Assembly: GCA_015350385.1 (NCBI GenBank)
Contig: WNKI01000004.1
Span: 357,229 to 421,228, forward strand
From: Aculops lycopersici
Lineage: Eukaryota > Arthropoda > Arachnida > Trombidiformes > Eriophyidae
Direction: 5' to 3'
Length of the DNA: 64,000 nucleotides
Within the stretch, counting starts at the first letter, position 1, and each line of letters opens with the position of its first letter. The notes below the pieces were generated by a model. The model was not told the origin of the DNA. It did no database searches and worked only from the letters and a program-made list of their open reading frames with translations. This document shows positions 31,759-40,392 of the stretch, piece by piece. Position numbers and translations under genes: made by a program.

Positions 31759-33054
31759 TGATTCAGTATGATTGACTGCAATCCGTCTGCCACATCAGAA
31801 GAGGTGGGAGCCGACACGACTCTGAACCTCACTCTCCCGAATTTCCTCTCGAAGAGATGGTTGCTAGCCTCTTGTATCTTGTTACATCGCTCACGCCGTG
31901 AGCCTGGCCAGTCGCACAAGTCAACCCACTATTGAACATAAGAATAAACTTAAACGAAGAGCTCGCTCTGCTCGAGCTGCTCAAAGCAAATAGCTCGTCA
32001 CGTTTCGGCTGGGCTATTAGGGTATACAAGCGAACGCAGCGGTTCGTTACTCTGTGCATGCATTTGCAGGCATCACGACGATCGACTGCCAAATCACTCG
32101 GTCTAATTTGGTCAAATTAAGTCGGTTTAGTTTGGTTTTTCAGTCTATATTAAGAAAACTTGATGCGCTGGACGTAATGAATAACAAATTGTGAGATAAC
32201 TTGAGAGAAAATCCGCTCCATCTCATCCTCACCTTTACCACCTCACCGGGAGGATGGGCAGCTATTGGGAGTTCGACGGTTTTACTCGTAATATTAATCT
32301 GGTTGTTATTTACGTCGAACAAGAACAATAACTCTGGAGGTTAAACAACCAATGCAAGGGTTGTTGGAATATGACTGGGAGAAATTCACTCAACTCGCAC
32401 ACAAAATGAATTAAACCAGTCGGCAAACTACGATTATAGAATTATACTGAATGTGTATTAATTGAAGTTACAATCGCAAATGCAAAGTTTCTGTAATCTT
32501 GCGTCCTTTATATACTCGCCGGAGAAGCTACTCGAAGTTTTGATGTTGCCCTTGAGATTCTTTGCGTGATCCCGGATCTTGTTATTGCGTCTGTGCGTCG
32601 TGCTGTTTTATGACCGATTGTGACGTCACGTTAACGACCTTTTGTTAACTCGCGATCCCGGGCATCCTCTCTGATTGCCTCCGCATTGAATCGCCCTTGA
32701 ATCCCAGGCTCAACAGATTGAGTTCCTTGCAGAACTGACCCTATATACAATCCTCGTTGATCGTAGGTCGCTGCGCTTCCTCCAACAAGGGTCACAATCG
32801 ATCGATCCACAAAAGTGATAGAACGAGACATTCTATCTGAAACTCCCGAATTCTTTGCCACCAGGAATTGACCTCAGACCACTCTACGATGTGCCAAGGA
32901 GACACGAACTCTATTTTCAACCCCACTCTCCACGTCTGAATTCTGTCTAGAATGCACCACCTCCAATTCTGTTCCATATTTCACTTGAGAGTTACTTTTT
33001 GCACAGTATCTTTTGTTAATTAGCCTATACGCCACCATCAGAACCTGCACAGAA
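31759..33054. other. Non-coding part of the transposon island
   Basis: No gene recognised. The minus-strand frames near 32631-32861 and 32792-33083 have no motif that I can place. A perfect CRE-type palindrome TGACGTCA is at 32621-32628. The stretch could belong to the decayed minus-strand element. Confidence 0.4.
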
Positions 33055-33537
33055 ATGTACAACGAGCAAGTCATTGAAATCATTGATCAAATGCACAAGG
33101 ACGGCAAAAGCAATGGCGAGATAGGAAAAGTGCTCCACATTGACCGATCGACCATCCGCCGAATATTGAACAGGCCCAAGGATAGGCAGCAAGGTAAGAC
33201 TGGGCAAAAACCACTGATCAGACCGTGCGAAATCACCTAAATCAAGAGAACTGTGCGAGAAAGGCAGAGTTCGAAATCGCGAACCACCAGCCGAACTGTG
33301 CAATCTGAGCTAGGACTTGGCCATGTTTCTATTCGCACAATGCAGCGGGCCCTCAACATGTGCAGATTCGACTATTAGCCGACCACCAAGTTGATCCAGT
33401 TGTCGGCAGTACACAAACGCGCGCGACTTGCAGCAGCCAGGAAGTAGATAGCGAAGAACCACCAGTGGTACATCACTGTTTTCACAGACGAGAAACGGTT
33501 CTCAATGGATGGCCCAGACATTTGGTCGTGGTATACC
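33055..33537 (+). pseudogene. Tc1/mariner transposase 5' fragment, broken
   Basis: Starts with a paired-type helix-turn-helix (IDQMHKDGKSNGEIGKVLHI, then DRSTIRRILNR). After an in-frame TAA at 33238 the same frame continues with the second helix-turn-helix (SRTVQSELGLGHVSIRTMQR). Another stop at 33376 follows, and after a frame change the first catalytic segment of a Tc1 DDE domain appears (FTDEKRFSMDGPD) near 33480-33525. The homology stops abruptly at about 33537, where copia integrase sequence begins. The catalytic second half is absent, so it is dead. Confidence 0.75.
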
Positions 33538-34027
33538 AATAAGCAGCATGATTGTGGACGAATATTCGGGATACCGTATGGTATATGCAACGAAGGACAA
33601 AATCGAGATTAAGAACGTTGTTAAGAAAGTAGTTGTTGCCGTTGAACTTGAAACAAAACGAAAAGTTGCCCAAGTCCATGGCGACAGGGGTAGTGAATTC
33701 TACAATCAGGAATTGATTGCCTGGTTAGGTGATAAAGGAATAACACTCACCTTTTCTGCACCATGTCAACCTGAGCAAAATGGGATAGCAGAGAGCCCAA
33801 AGGTCAGTCAATGAATCAGCTAGGACTATGTTGGCAGAACCTGGACTACCAAACTTCTTATGGTTCGAAGCAGTTGCAACTGCATGCTTCGCTTTGAACT
33901 CTACGCCTTTACTTAAAGACCCAACAAGAACGAGATTCGAGCTCTTCTGGCAGAGAAAACCAGATGCAAGACAGCTCCACCATTTTGGACAATACGCGTA
34001 CATTTCGATCAATGAATCTGACAAGGT
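33538..34027 (+). mobile_element. Ty1/copia integrase fragment
   Basis: Plus-strand frames encode part of a copia integrase core: a VDEYSGYRMVYATKDK segment, HGDRGSEFYNQ (second catalytic Asp context), then PCQPEQNGIAE (catalytic Glu context). After a frameshift near 33800 comes ARTMLAEPGLPNFLWFEAVATA and the downstream NSTP...PYE-like region. The HHCC zinc module upstream and the reverse transcriptase downstream are missing. It joins Tc1 sequence on the left without visible repeats. Confidence 0.8.
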
Positions 34028-34084
34028 TGTTAGAGAAATTGGGAAATAAGGTGACGCGGAGGCGGAGAATCTTTTTCTTGTTGC
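34028..34084. repeat. Dispersed LTR-edge-like repeat, copy 2
   Basis: Same block as 29787-29843, beginning TGTTAGAGAAATTGGG and including AAATAAGGTGACGCGGAGG. It lies exactly where the copia integrase similarity fades and before the oppositely oriented reverse-transcriptase fragment, so it may mark a junction between two element copies. Confidence 0.45.
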
Positions 34085-34177
34085 ATTATCTCTGTTCCCG
34101 GAAACTGAAGAACCCCAAATCAGTGTATCTGCTATATTTGCCTCTTTCAGGCCAAATCTCTGCACAATTTGTTCGAT

Positions 34178-35548
34178 TTAGTCCTTTTGATGTAAATAGA
34201 TATAGTCACCTGATTCGAAGTATTGAATCCCAACGAATTTTCCGGTGTTCATGATTGAAATGTGAAACTTTTTCTTGATTTTACCGACAAATATTAGCCT
34301 ATCCTCTTCGGTCTTGGTAAGCATCAGAGCATCATCTACATACAAGGCAATAATAGCAAACGGTTGGTCAGTGTAGAAATGCATCGTTACTCTTTTCGAA
34401 TCCTATTTCAATCAAGAACTGAGTAAAAGTGTTGTTCTAGGCCCTCGGGGCTCGCTTCAATCCATAGATACTCTTTTTCAGTAGCCAAATCCGTCGTTGA
34501 CACCTGGTAGTTGACGCATATAGATTGTTTCATTCAAGTTACCATAAAGGAATGCCGTGCGTGTATTAAATTGCGTGATTTCAAGATGCTTTCAGGCTTC
34601 GAATGCTAGCACGAATCGGACAATATCAGTGTGGACAACAGGTGCAAATGTGGAGCTATAGTCAATACCAAATTTTGGCTGTTCTTTACTTGGGGGCTGA
34701 TCGAATTTCACACTTCTGACACCTTAAGGGGGCATTTTAGGGCCCCTAGACACCATCTAGAGGTGTCGCAACTTGCGGAAACTGTAAAAAAAATTTCGAA
34801 AAGTAGTGAACATTTTCGGGGTTATTTCTTCAGAAAATAGCCAAAAATAGTGTACAAATATTCTCACGCGCACGCAGGGAGTGCAGATCGGTTTTTAGAA
34901 CCAGACAGCATGTTGTTCGAGATTTTGGTCCTGAAAAAAGTAGCGTGGTCGATCTTTTGGGAAAGATTCCAACATTCTGAGCGAGTCCTTGTATAGCTTC
35001 AACGTGATACACCGTCGATTGCAATACAATTATCAACTGGTTTTGGTTGGTTCGGTTTGGTTTCGAGCGCGAAGCGCTCGTTTGGTTGCAGCGGCGGTAG
35101 CCGCTGCTGGTTTTGGTCGGATTATGTCCCAGAAATAGAATGCTTGAGAGGTTTCGACGCAACTGGCTCTACGATTTCTCCGAAACTCGATTCGCACCCC
35201 CCCCCCGCGCGCGTGCTCGCCCTTACGTACGTATATAGACTGTGTATGGTCGCTGATGGACCAATCAAGGCTGAAATCGGCCTTCCTTTTTCGAAATTTT
35301 TTTTTCATTTCCGCAAGTTGGGACCCCTCTAGATGGTGTCTAAGGGCTCTAAAATACCCCCTTAAAGTGTCAGAAGTGTGAAAATCGATCCGCCCCCAAG
35401 TAAAGAGCAACCCAAATTTTTGTGTATAACCTTGAGCAACAAGTCTGGCTTTGGGTTTTCGTGTTCCATCCGCCATGTCTTTGTATGAAAACACCCAGCG
35501 ACTACCGATGATGTTGGCTGCTGGTTTATCACATCGTAGAAAAACCTC
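34178..35548 (-). mobile_element. Ty1/copia reverse-transcriptase fragment, interrupted by a TIR element
   Basis: On the minus strand the right part (35548-35421) encodes the start of a copia RT (GSRWVFSYKDMADGTRKPKA, RLVAQGYTQ). The left part (34667-34178) continues with a TFAPV-type segment and, in a frame broken by stops, reaches the catalytic IALYVDDALM motif and a FVGIQY segment. The two parts are separated by a 735-base inverted-repeat insert and line up in register when that insert and one 9-base duplicate are ignored. The orientation is opposite to the integrase fragment at 33538, so these are two different copies or an inversion. Confidence 0.8.
34677..35411. mobile_element. 735-bp non-autonomous element with about 120-bp terminal inverted repeats
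   Basis: Left end begins GGCTGTTCTTTACTTGGGGG; the right end is its inverted copy, and the arms match for about 120 bases with scattered changes. The insert is flanked by the same nine bases, CCAAATTTT, at 34668-34676 and 35412-35420, inside a copia RT frame. Nine-base duplications are typical of Mutator-like elements, so a MULE-type MITE is the best guess. The middle carries poly-C, two perfect GC hairpins (35064-35080 and 35088-35107) and TTTGG repeats, and no transposase. Confidence 0.85.
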
Positions 35549-35633
35549 GGCTGTTCTTGGGGGCTGATCGATTTTCACACTTTTGACTCCTTGAGGGGCG
35601 ACACCTCTAGAAGGTGTTTAGAGGTGTCGCAAC
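35549..35633. mobile_element. Second, truncated end of the same TIR element family
   Basis: Starts GGCTGTTCTTGGGGGCTGAT, like the left end of the element at 34677 but lacking a few bases, and continues with TTTTCACACTTTTGACTCC. Inside it is an imperfect inverted pair (GCGACACCTCTAGAAGGTG and AGAGGTGTCGC). No matching right end follows, so it is a fragment. It truncates the copia RT frame. Confidence 0.7.
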
Positions 35634-35800
35634 TAGGGCTGCGTCGCGGGCTAGCCCGCAGGTCTTTTTCAGAGCTGTGCGCGCGCTCACTCAAAAGCCC
35701 GCCGGTCATGGAAAAACGGCCGGGTCTTTTTTCAACACAGGGTCTATGGGAAAAAAGCCCGCCCATGACCCGCCGTGTTAGAAATTTTTCCTATTGGATT
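35634..35800. repeat. GC-rich repeat-like segment, possibly a MITE fragment
   Basis: Begins AGGGCTGCGTCGCGGGCTAG and contains two copies of AAAAGCCCGCC followed by TCATGG or CATGACC, with GGGTCTTTTTTCAACACAGG between. hAT-type MITEs often begin CAGGGCTG or TAGGGCTG, so this could be a piece of one. No partner end was found in the window. Confidence 0.35.
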
Positions 35801-35955
35801 AACACGCTATCCTGAACTCGCTACTTGACATTTGCTCTTGTAATTACTCAAATCAATTTTATTTATATATTAATTACTCTCGTCCACTCACAATTTCTCT
35901 CCTCTCTTTATTCTTTACTCAAGAGGTCGAGCCAGCAAGCGTTAGTAGCCAAATC

Positions 35956-36366
35956 ATGATAGTGGACCAACAGATTCAAAACTGGTCATTAGTTCCATTC
36001 GATGAGAATGATCCGATGCCTGACTCGCCTAATTACTATCATGAACCTGATTCTGATATAGAGGACGAAGATGTACCATCTGATGGACAAGATGCTGAGC
36101 TCATCTTCCCAATAGAAATAGTGGATCACCTTAATAGAGGTCGACATACTCGCTATATTCTTCTGTGGTCAGATGGGAGCCGGGCTATGAATAGAACAAG
36201 GGCTGTTGAGGTCACAGTTCCAGAATTACTGGTTGAATTTCGTCGAAAGAAAGGGAGAGAGGCCACCGCAAGAGCTAGAGAAAGGCAGCGCTCGGGTGAA
36301 AGACTTAAAATTCCGGGCGTTCTTCAGTTTCCGGCCTCGCGCAGAAGAGGATGGGGGGGGGTCTAG
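35956..36366 (+). CDS. Chromo-shadow-like small protein
   Basis: 136 residues from ATG 35956. An acidic stretch (DSDIEDEDVPSDGQDAE) precedes a segment IEIVDHLNRGRHTRYILLW followed by SDGSRAMNRTRAVEVTVPEL and LVEFRRKK. The order of hydrophobics, the Trp, the acidic-loop position and the final PELLVEF follow the chromo-shadow domain of HP1 proteins, which dimerises and binds PxVxL peptides. No chromodomain is visible. A long pyrimidine tract ending CTCAAG just upstream (about 35891-35923) looks like a splice acceptor, so an upstream exon is possible. The frame ends in a G-run, and the tail may be truncated. It could be an HP1-like retrocopy or a gene fragment carried by a mobile element. The assignment is tentative. 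Confidence 0.4.
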   Translation: MIVDQQIQNWSLVPFDENDPMPDSPNYYHEPDSDIEDEDVPSDGQDAELIFPIEIVDHLNRGRHTRYILLWSDGSRAMNRTRAVEVTVPELLVEFRRKKGREATARARERQRSGERLKIPGVLQFPASRRRGWGGV

Positions 36367-37159
36367 ATGGACTAATTAGAGGCTGCTGGATACAATTAAG
36401 CTACTCCGAAAGCGCGGAAATCTTTGGTTCAGGATTTGACCGGAAAAGTGTTAATCATTGAAATATAGTACGTAAAAGCATGAGTACTTCATGAAAACTT
36501 CATGAATGAGTGAATCCTAAAAGTTTGGTCATAGGAACGGACTAGTGTGGTTGCGAGCGCAGAGCGCTCGCTTTGGTTTTGAGCGTAACCCAAATATACA
36601 TGTGCACGCGCTTATGTGCGGGGGCGGGGGGGGGTGTCGGGTTCTATCAAAGAACGCGGATTCTTGTGTAATTTTCCATAGAGTGCACTGATTCCCGAAA
36701 ATCATATGCTTTTGCATACGAAATTGCAGAAATTAGTGCGTGTTCTGTAAAACCGGAACCGGAAGTTTCCGCACATGGAAAATGTCTCAGGAGGCTCTTT
36801 TCGAACCTCTTGAACACGATTCTGGAGGAAAACTCGCGGCATCTCTGGGGCCGGAAACCAAAGAACCCCCAAAATTCCAGGAAGAGGACGAGGTCGAGGA
36901 GAAGGTTCTGGATAAAACCTCTTGGAGTATTACATAGACTAATCTCGAATATTACATCCAATCAAAAGCTGTATCTGTCGTGAATTGCATCCTAATAAAT
37001 AGATATACATATACATAGATTAGCTCTTCCTCCTTTCCTCTTTCAATAGCTAGCGAGCGTTGTTAAGTAAACCGGAGTTCATTCCATTGTTTATATGATG
37101 ATCGGGATCAGGCCACGCCCACCTGCAGCGTGGCGACGAGCGGTATTTCGATGTAAGAA
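36367..37159. other. Non-coding part of the transposon island
   Basis: Contains a perfect GC hairpin (GCGAGCGC, three-base loop, GCGCTCGC) at 36553-36571, the same module as inside the TIR element at 34677, and a G-run at 36620-36635. Overlapping frames near 36647-36961 on opposite strands have no motif. No gene is claimed. Confidence 0.4.
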
Positions 37160-37404
37160 TCCCGAGGTGTGTAAAATGTAAATGTAAACGATTTTGGGCA
37201 CTCTGACAAGGAGCCATCCTTTCACATGACACGCCTTTTGGAAAAATTTTTGCACACAACTATTCCTTGCCCCCCACTGAACCAGAAAACCGAAATTTCC
37301 CGCCCACGTTTTCCGTTATTTTCGAAAAAAACCGTTATTCTTTAGCATCCATTTTCGTTCTATTTTGCCGAATTTTGAAACCAAATACACCCAAATACAC
37401 CAAA

Positions 37405-39450
37405 ATGCACCTAATTAAAGCAGTATTATTATTATTGGCTCTAGTGAGCATCATTTATTCTGTCAGAAGCCAAGATTCCGATTATGACGACGACGAAATC
37501 GGAATCCCCACGCCAGTTGCTACTACTACTCCCATGACAACAGTAAGTTCACGAGCTCTCAATCTACCCTTACAAGGCGCAGCTCTCGTAGGTACGCTAC
37601 GACGAGCTTTACATATGGCTGTCAAAGGACCTAAAGCAACCGGACCAAGAACTCGTGACGAATATGGACCTGCTGCTAGGGAATTGTTAAGGTTATTGAC
37701 TAGCGGTTATGCTTCAACGAGTGATGCTTCCTCTCAAGAGCTTTCACCAGTCAAACGGCCTCGACGAGACGAAGATACCGATTATTGTGAACCACAAACT
37801 TCCTGGGGGTCAGATCGCCGAACGTCTCTCGAAACGATGAAGAAGATAGTGGATCTATCCAAAACTAGATCTGAAGAACGCATCAGAAAAATGTATCCCT
37901 GGTACCGGAGACAATATTTGCCCGATTTTAAACAGTGCATCGAGCGCGGTGGATCCCATTCAATGATACGAGAGCGAATCAATAGCGAAACGCTCAAGGA
38001 ATCCGACAAGATCTTGAACAATCACTTGCCCTTGAAGACTTACATGATCAAGGCTTTTGGAAGGAGAGCTGCAAAGCGCGCAAATGCTGATTGGTTCAAA
38101 GCAAGTGATAAGTGGGTCCAAACTTTCAAAAAAGCCAACAGATTATCGTCACGAAAGGTGACAAAAAAGATATCCCGTCCCCGTATAGATAATCAAGAGC
38201 TAATCGAAGAAAGTTTACTGGAATTCCTCAATGAATATGCTAGGGTATCTCGAAGCTTTCCGCAACGTCTCACATGGAATATCGATCAGTCCGGTGTCGA
38301 ATACGAAAGCTCTAATGAACGTGTCGTTGGGCGAACTGGAGCTCGCGATATTTACCTGAGGGTTGATAGCTTGAACAAGAACACCCATACTTTCACTGCA
38401 CAACCGATTATAACGAGAGACGGTCGCCTAATTGGGCCGCTGACGCTCTGCATGCAAGAAATTGGAGGGGATTTTGGCCCGCAAGTTATTCAGGACGTGA
38501 GAGAACTTGAACATCGGCTCGGTAACATTAACGTCGTCTCAAGTTCGAGCGGTAAAATGACTAGCGCTCTCATGATAGATTGGATTCGTCAAGTTTTAAG
38601 GCCCACAATGAATCTTCAATTGTGCGTCAACAATATGGTTGGTGAGTGCGCGAATAGTCCTGACCATGGCGAGACAGATGGCAAGAGAGTTCTACTTTTG
38701 GCAGACTCATGGTCTGGACAAACGAACGTGCGCGTACAGTCAGAGGCATCTGAAGTCTACCCACTGGTCATTCCTCCGCACACCACTGGAGACTTGCAGC
38801 CGCTAGATGTGGGATTCTTCCGACAAATGAAAATATTCATCCGCCGAATAACTGAAGAAGCTCTTGTTCTGGACAGGGTAGCTGATATCTCCTCTAGGGA
38901 AGGAGCAATCAATTTGATGTCCATCATCTATAATCAACTTCAATCTCCAGTGTATCATGATCTATGGCGATATGCCTGGAGAAGAACGGATCCGTACTGG
39001 ACACAAGATGAGATTTCAGTCTACCCGCCGTCGAATGTCAATTCTATCCAATTCGGCGACGAGTTGGACACACAATGTCAAGTTGAAAATTGCACTCAAG
39101 ATGCAGTTGTAAGGTGCTCACATGACGGGACAAGTATGTGTCTTGATCACTTCTTGAATCGTAGCCACTTCCATGAAATAGACACGGAAAATGATCGTCT
39201 GGGGTTAGGAGTCCAGTTTGGTCCTGGATTTGACCTCTGGGAGGACGAAGAAGACGACGAAGATCTTGTTAGGTTTGTTGCTGATCCATTTCCACTTCGC
39301 AACCTCACAATATCGACAACTACGACCACTCCGAGCCCATTGAGCGAAGAAATCGGCCTAGGAATCGGTCTGGCTCCATTTCAGTTGGGATCTATTGGAA
39401 GGCGTAAACGTGAAAACGTGGGCTTGAAACTTCACACTCCCACTATTTAG
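37405..39450 (+). CDS. CENP-B/pogo-like DDE transposase with an apparent signal peptide and a B-box-like zinc finger
   Basis: 681 residues. The first ATG opens MHLIKAVLLLLALVSIIYSV, a textbook signal peptide, followed by an acidic and Thr-rich stretch. A CENP-B-type DNA-binding segment (WFKASDKWVQTFKKANRL, about 229-246) precedes a DDE core. Asp294 lies in NIDQSG, Asp434 in LLLADSWSGQTN and Asp468 in TTGDLQPLDVGFFRQMK; the spacing of 33 residues between the last two fits the DDD triad of pogo elements. After the core comes a Cys/His cluster of the form C-x4-C-x7-C-x7-C-x2-H-x5-H-x-H (558-590), B-box-like. Then follow an acidic run, a Thr run and a basic GRRKRE near the end. The intact frame suggests recent activity. 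The hydrophobic N-terminus is odd for a nuclear enzyme; starting at a later Met would remove it. Confidence 0.75.
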   Translation: MHLIKAVLLLLALVSIIYSVRSQDSDYDDDEIGIPTPVATTTPMTTVSSRALNLPLQGAALVGTLRRALHMAVKGPKATGPRTRDEYGPAARELLRLLTSGYASTSDASSQELSPVKRPRRDEDTDYCEPQTSWGSDRRTSLETMKKIVDLSKTRSEERIRKMYPWYRRQYLPDFKQCIERGGSHSMIRERINSETLKESDKILNNHLPLKTYMIKAFGRRAAKRANADWFKASDKWVQTFKKANRLSSRKVTKKISRPRIDNQELIEESLLEFLNEYARVSRSFPQRLTWNIDQSGVEYESSNERVVGRTGARDIYLRVDSLNKNTHTFTAQPIITRDGRLIGPLTLCMQEIGGDFGPQVIQDVRELEHRLGNINVVSSSSGKMTSALMIDWIRQVLRPTMNLQLCVNNMVGECANSPDHGETDGKRVLLLADSWSGQTNVRVQSEASEVYPLVIPPHTTGDLQPLDVGFFRQMKIFIRRITEEALVLDRVADISSREGAINLMSIIYNQLQSPVYHDLWRYAWRRTDPYWTQDEISVYPPSNVNSIQFGDELDTQCQVENCTQDAVVRCSHDGTSMCLDHFLNRSHFHEIDTENDRLGLGVQFGPGFDLWEDEEDDEDLVRFVADPFPLRNLTISTTTTTPSPLSEEIGLGIGLAPFQLGSIGRRKRENVGLKLHTPTI

Positions 39451-39458
39451 ATAGTGGG
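39439..39458. promoter_or_regulatory. Perfect hairpin spanning the stop codon of the pogo transposase
   Basis: Arms CCCACTAT (39439-39446) and ATAGTGGG (39451-39458) enclose the loop TTAG, which contains the stop codon TAG. It sits at the inner edge of the right terminal inverted repeat. It may be part of the repeat rather than an RNA element. Confidence 0.5.
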
Positions 39459-39678
39459 GAATCCAAATCTGTAAAAAAAATTAAAAAACTCGTGTCATGT
39501 GTAAGGACGGTCTCCTTGTGAGTGCCAACCCCCACGACTTTTACCGATTTCTTTACACCATAGAAACGCTTTTACATTACATTTACTCCATCCCTATCCG
39601 TGGGGCAAAAAACTTGACGACCAGTTAGTATCAATTAATCGTCCATCTATCAATTAGATTCTCTCACAACTCAACATA

Positions 39679-39906
39679 ATGAATTCCAACTTGAGACAAA
39701 GAAGATCAACTGGAGCCTCTGGCTCAGCGTCTTCGTCGTCAGGTACGACAAGCAAGGCGAGAGCCAATACCGGGGGCATGTGGCGTTTCTACACCGATGA
39801 CAGTCCAGGTATCAAGATTGGACCAGTCCCCGTTTTGATTATCAGTCTGGTATTCATCTCATGTGTATTCCTACTGCACATTTGGAGTAAGTACACCAGA
39901 TCATAG
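39679..39906 (+). CDS. Sec61beta: Sec61 beta, ER translocon subunit
   Basis: 75 residues, tail-anchored. The Ser/Gly-rich cytosolic N-terminus is followed by the family signature GGMWRFYTDDSPGIKIGP and one transmembrane helix (VPVLIISLVFISCVFLLHIW) near the C-terminus. It stabilises the Sec61 channel and links it to the exocyst and signal peptidase. It is short by comparison with mammalian Sec61 beta (96), all of the difference lying in the disordered N-terminus. The pogo element ends less than 100 bases upstream, so its promoter may have been rearranged. Confidence 0.95.
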   Translation: MNSNLRQRRSTGASGSASSSSGTTSKARANTGGMWRFYTDDSPGIKIGPVPVLIISLVFISCVFLLHIWSKYTRS

Positions 39907-40392
39907 GTTAACTTTAGGTCTTTAGTAGAAGAAGGATGAGAAGAAGAACAAAGCGGATTGGATTGATGACTTCCATGAGCCTAAATCGAATACTGATACA
40001 TTTCAAAAATTCGGTGAGACCAACCATCACCAAAGCACCAACAATGGATATCTTGTAAAAACCACTCGAGGGCAGTAAAGTAGTTTTCGACTACTGGAGA
40101 CCTGTATGAGGGAAAGCACACGTCGCCTCAATCAACTTGTACAAACAAGAGGTCATCATCCATTGTTTGATAATGATAATATTTACGCGAACATGTTTGT
40201 CTTCCAATGTTATCTATTTCATTAGTGTTAGATGACTTGACTCGGTCTGGATAAATACGATAATTACTGAACGTTGTCAACTAGCCGACGTCATTCTATG
40301 TCTGTGGACGTTCTCGGCCTCGGCTAGGTGTGAATAGATGATAACCCGACTTTTGTCTTCCTACTTTATTTGATAGCCAGTGTGATTTTAGC
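39907..40392. other. Intergenic region between Sec61 beta and the orphan gene
   Basis: Sec61 beta 3' flank and probable promoter or 5' exon of the next gene. The bases directly before ATG 40393 read GTGATTTTAGC, which resembles a splice acceptor, so an untranslated first exon may lie here. Confidence 0.4.

Larger units (their letters stand above)
37160..39595 (+). mobile_element. Pogo-type DNA transposon with long imperfect terminal inverted repeats
   Basis: Sequence left of the transposase (about 37160-37280) recurs inverted right of it (about 39451-39595). Shared blocks are GCACTC-ACAAGGAG, CATCCTT-CACATGACACG, an A-rich spacer, and ATTCC..CCCCACT, plus an outer GTAAA-ATGTAA-TGTAAA block. 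The arms total about 120-145 bases with indels. I could not fix the exact termini or a target-site duplication. The right arm ends about 84 bases before the Sec61 beta start codon, so the element occupies that gene's promoter region. Confidence 0.7.

Noticed and set aside
33725..34165. 146-residue minus-strand frame
   Set aside because: It is the antisense shadow of the copia integrase fragment on the plus strand.
36647..36961. 104-residue minus-strand frame in the island
   Set aside because: Overlaps a plus-strand frame with no better support; no domain visible.
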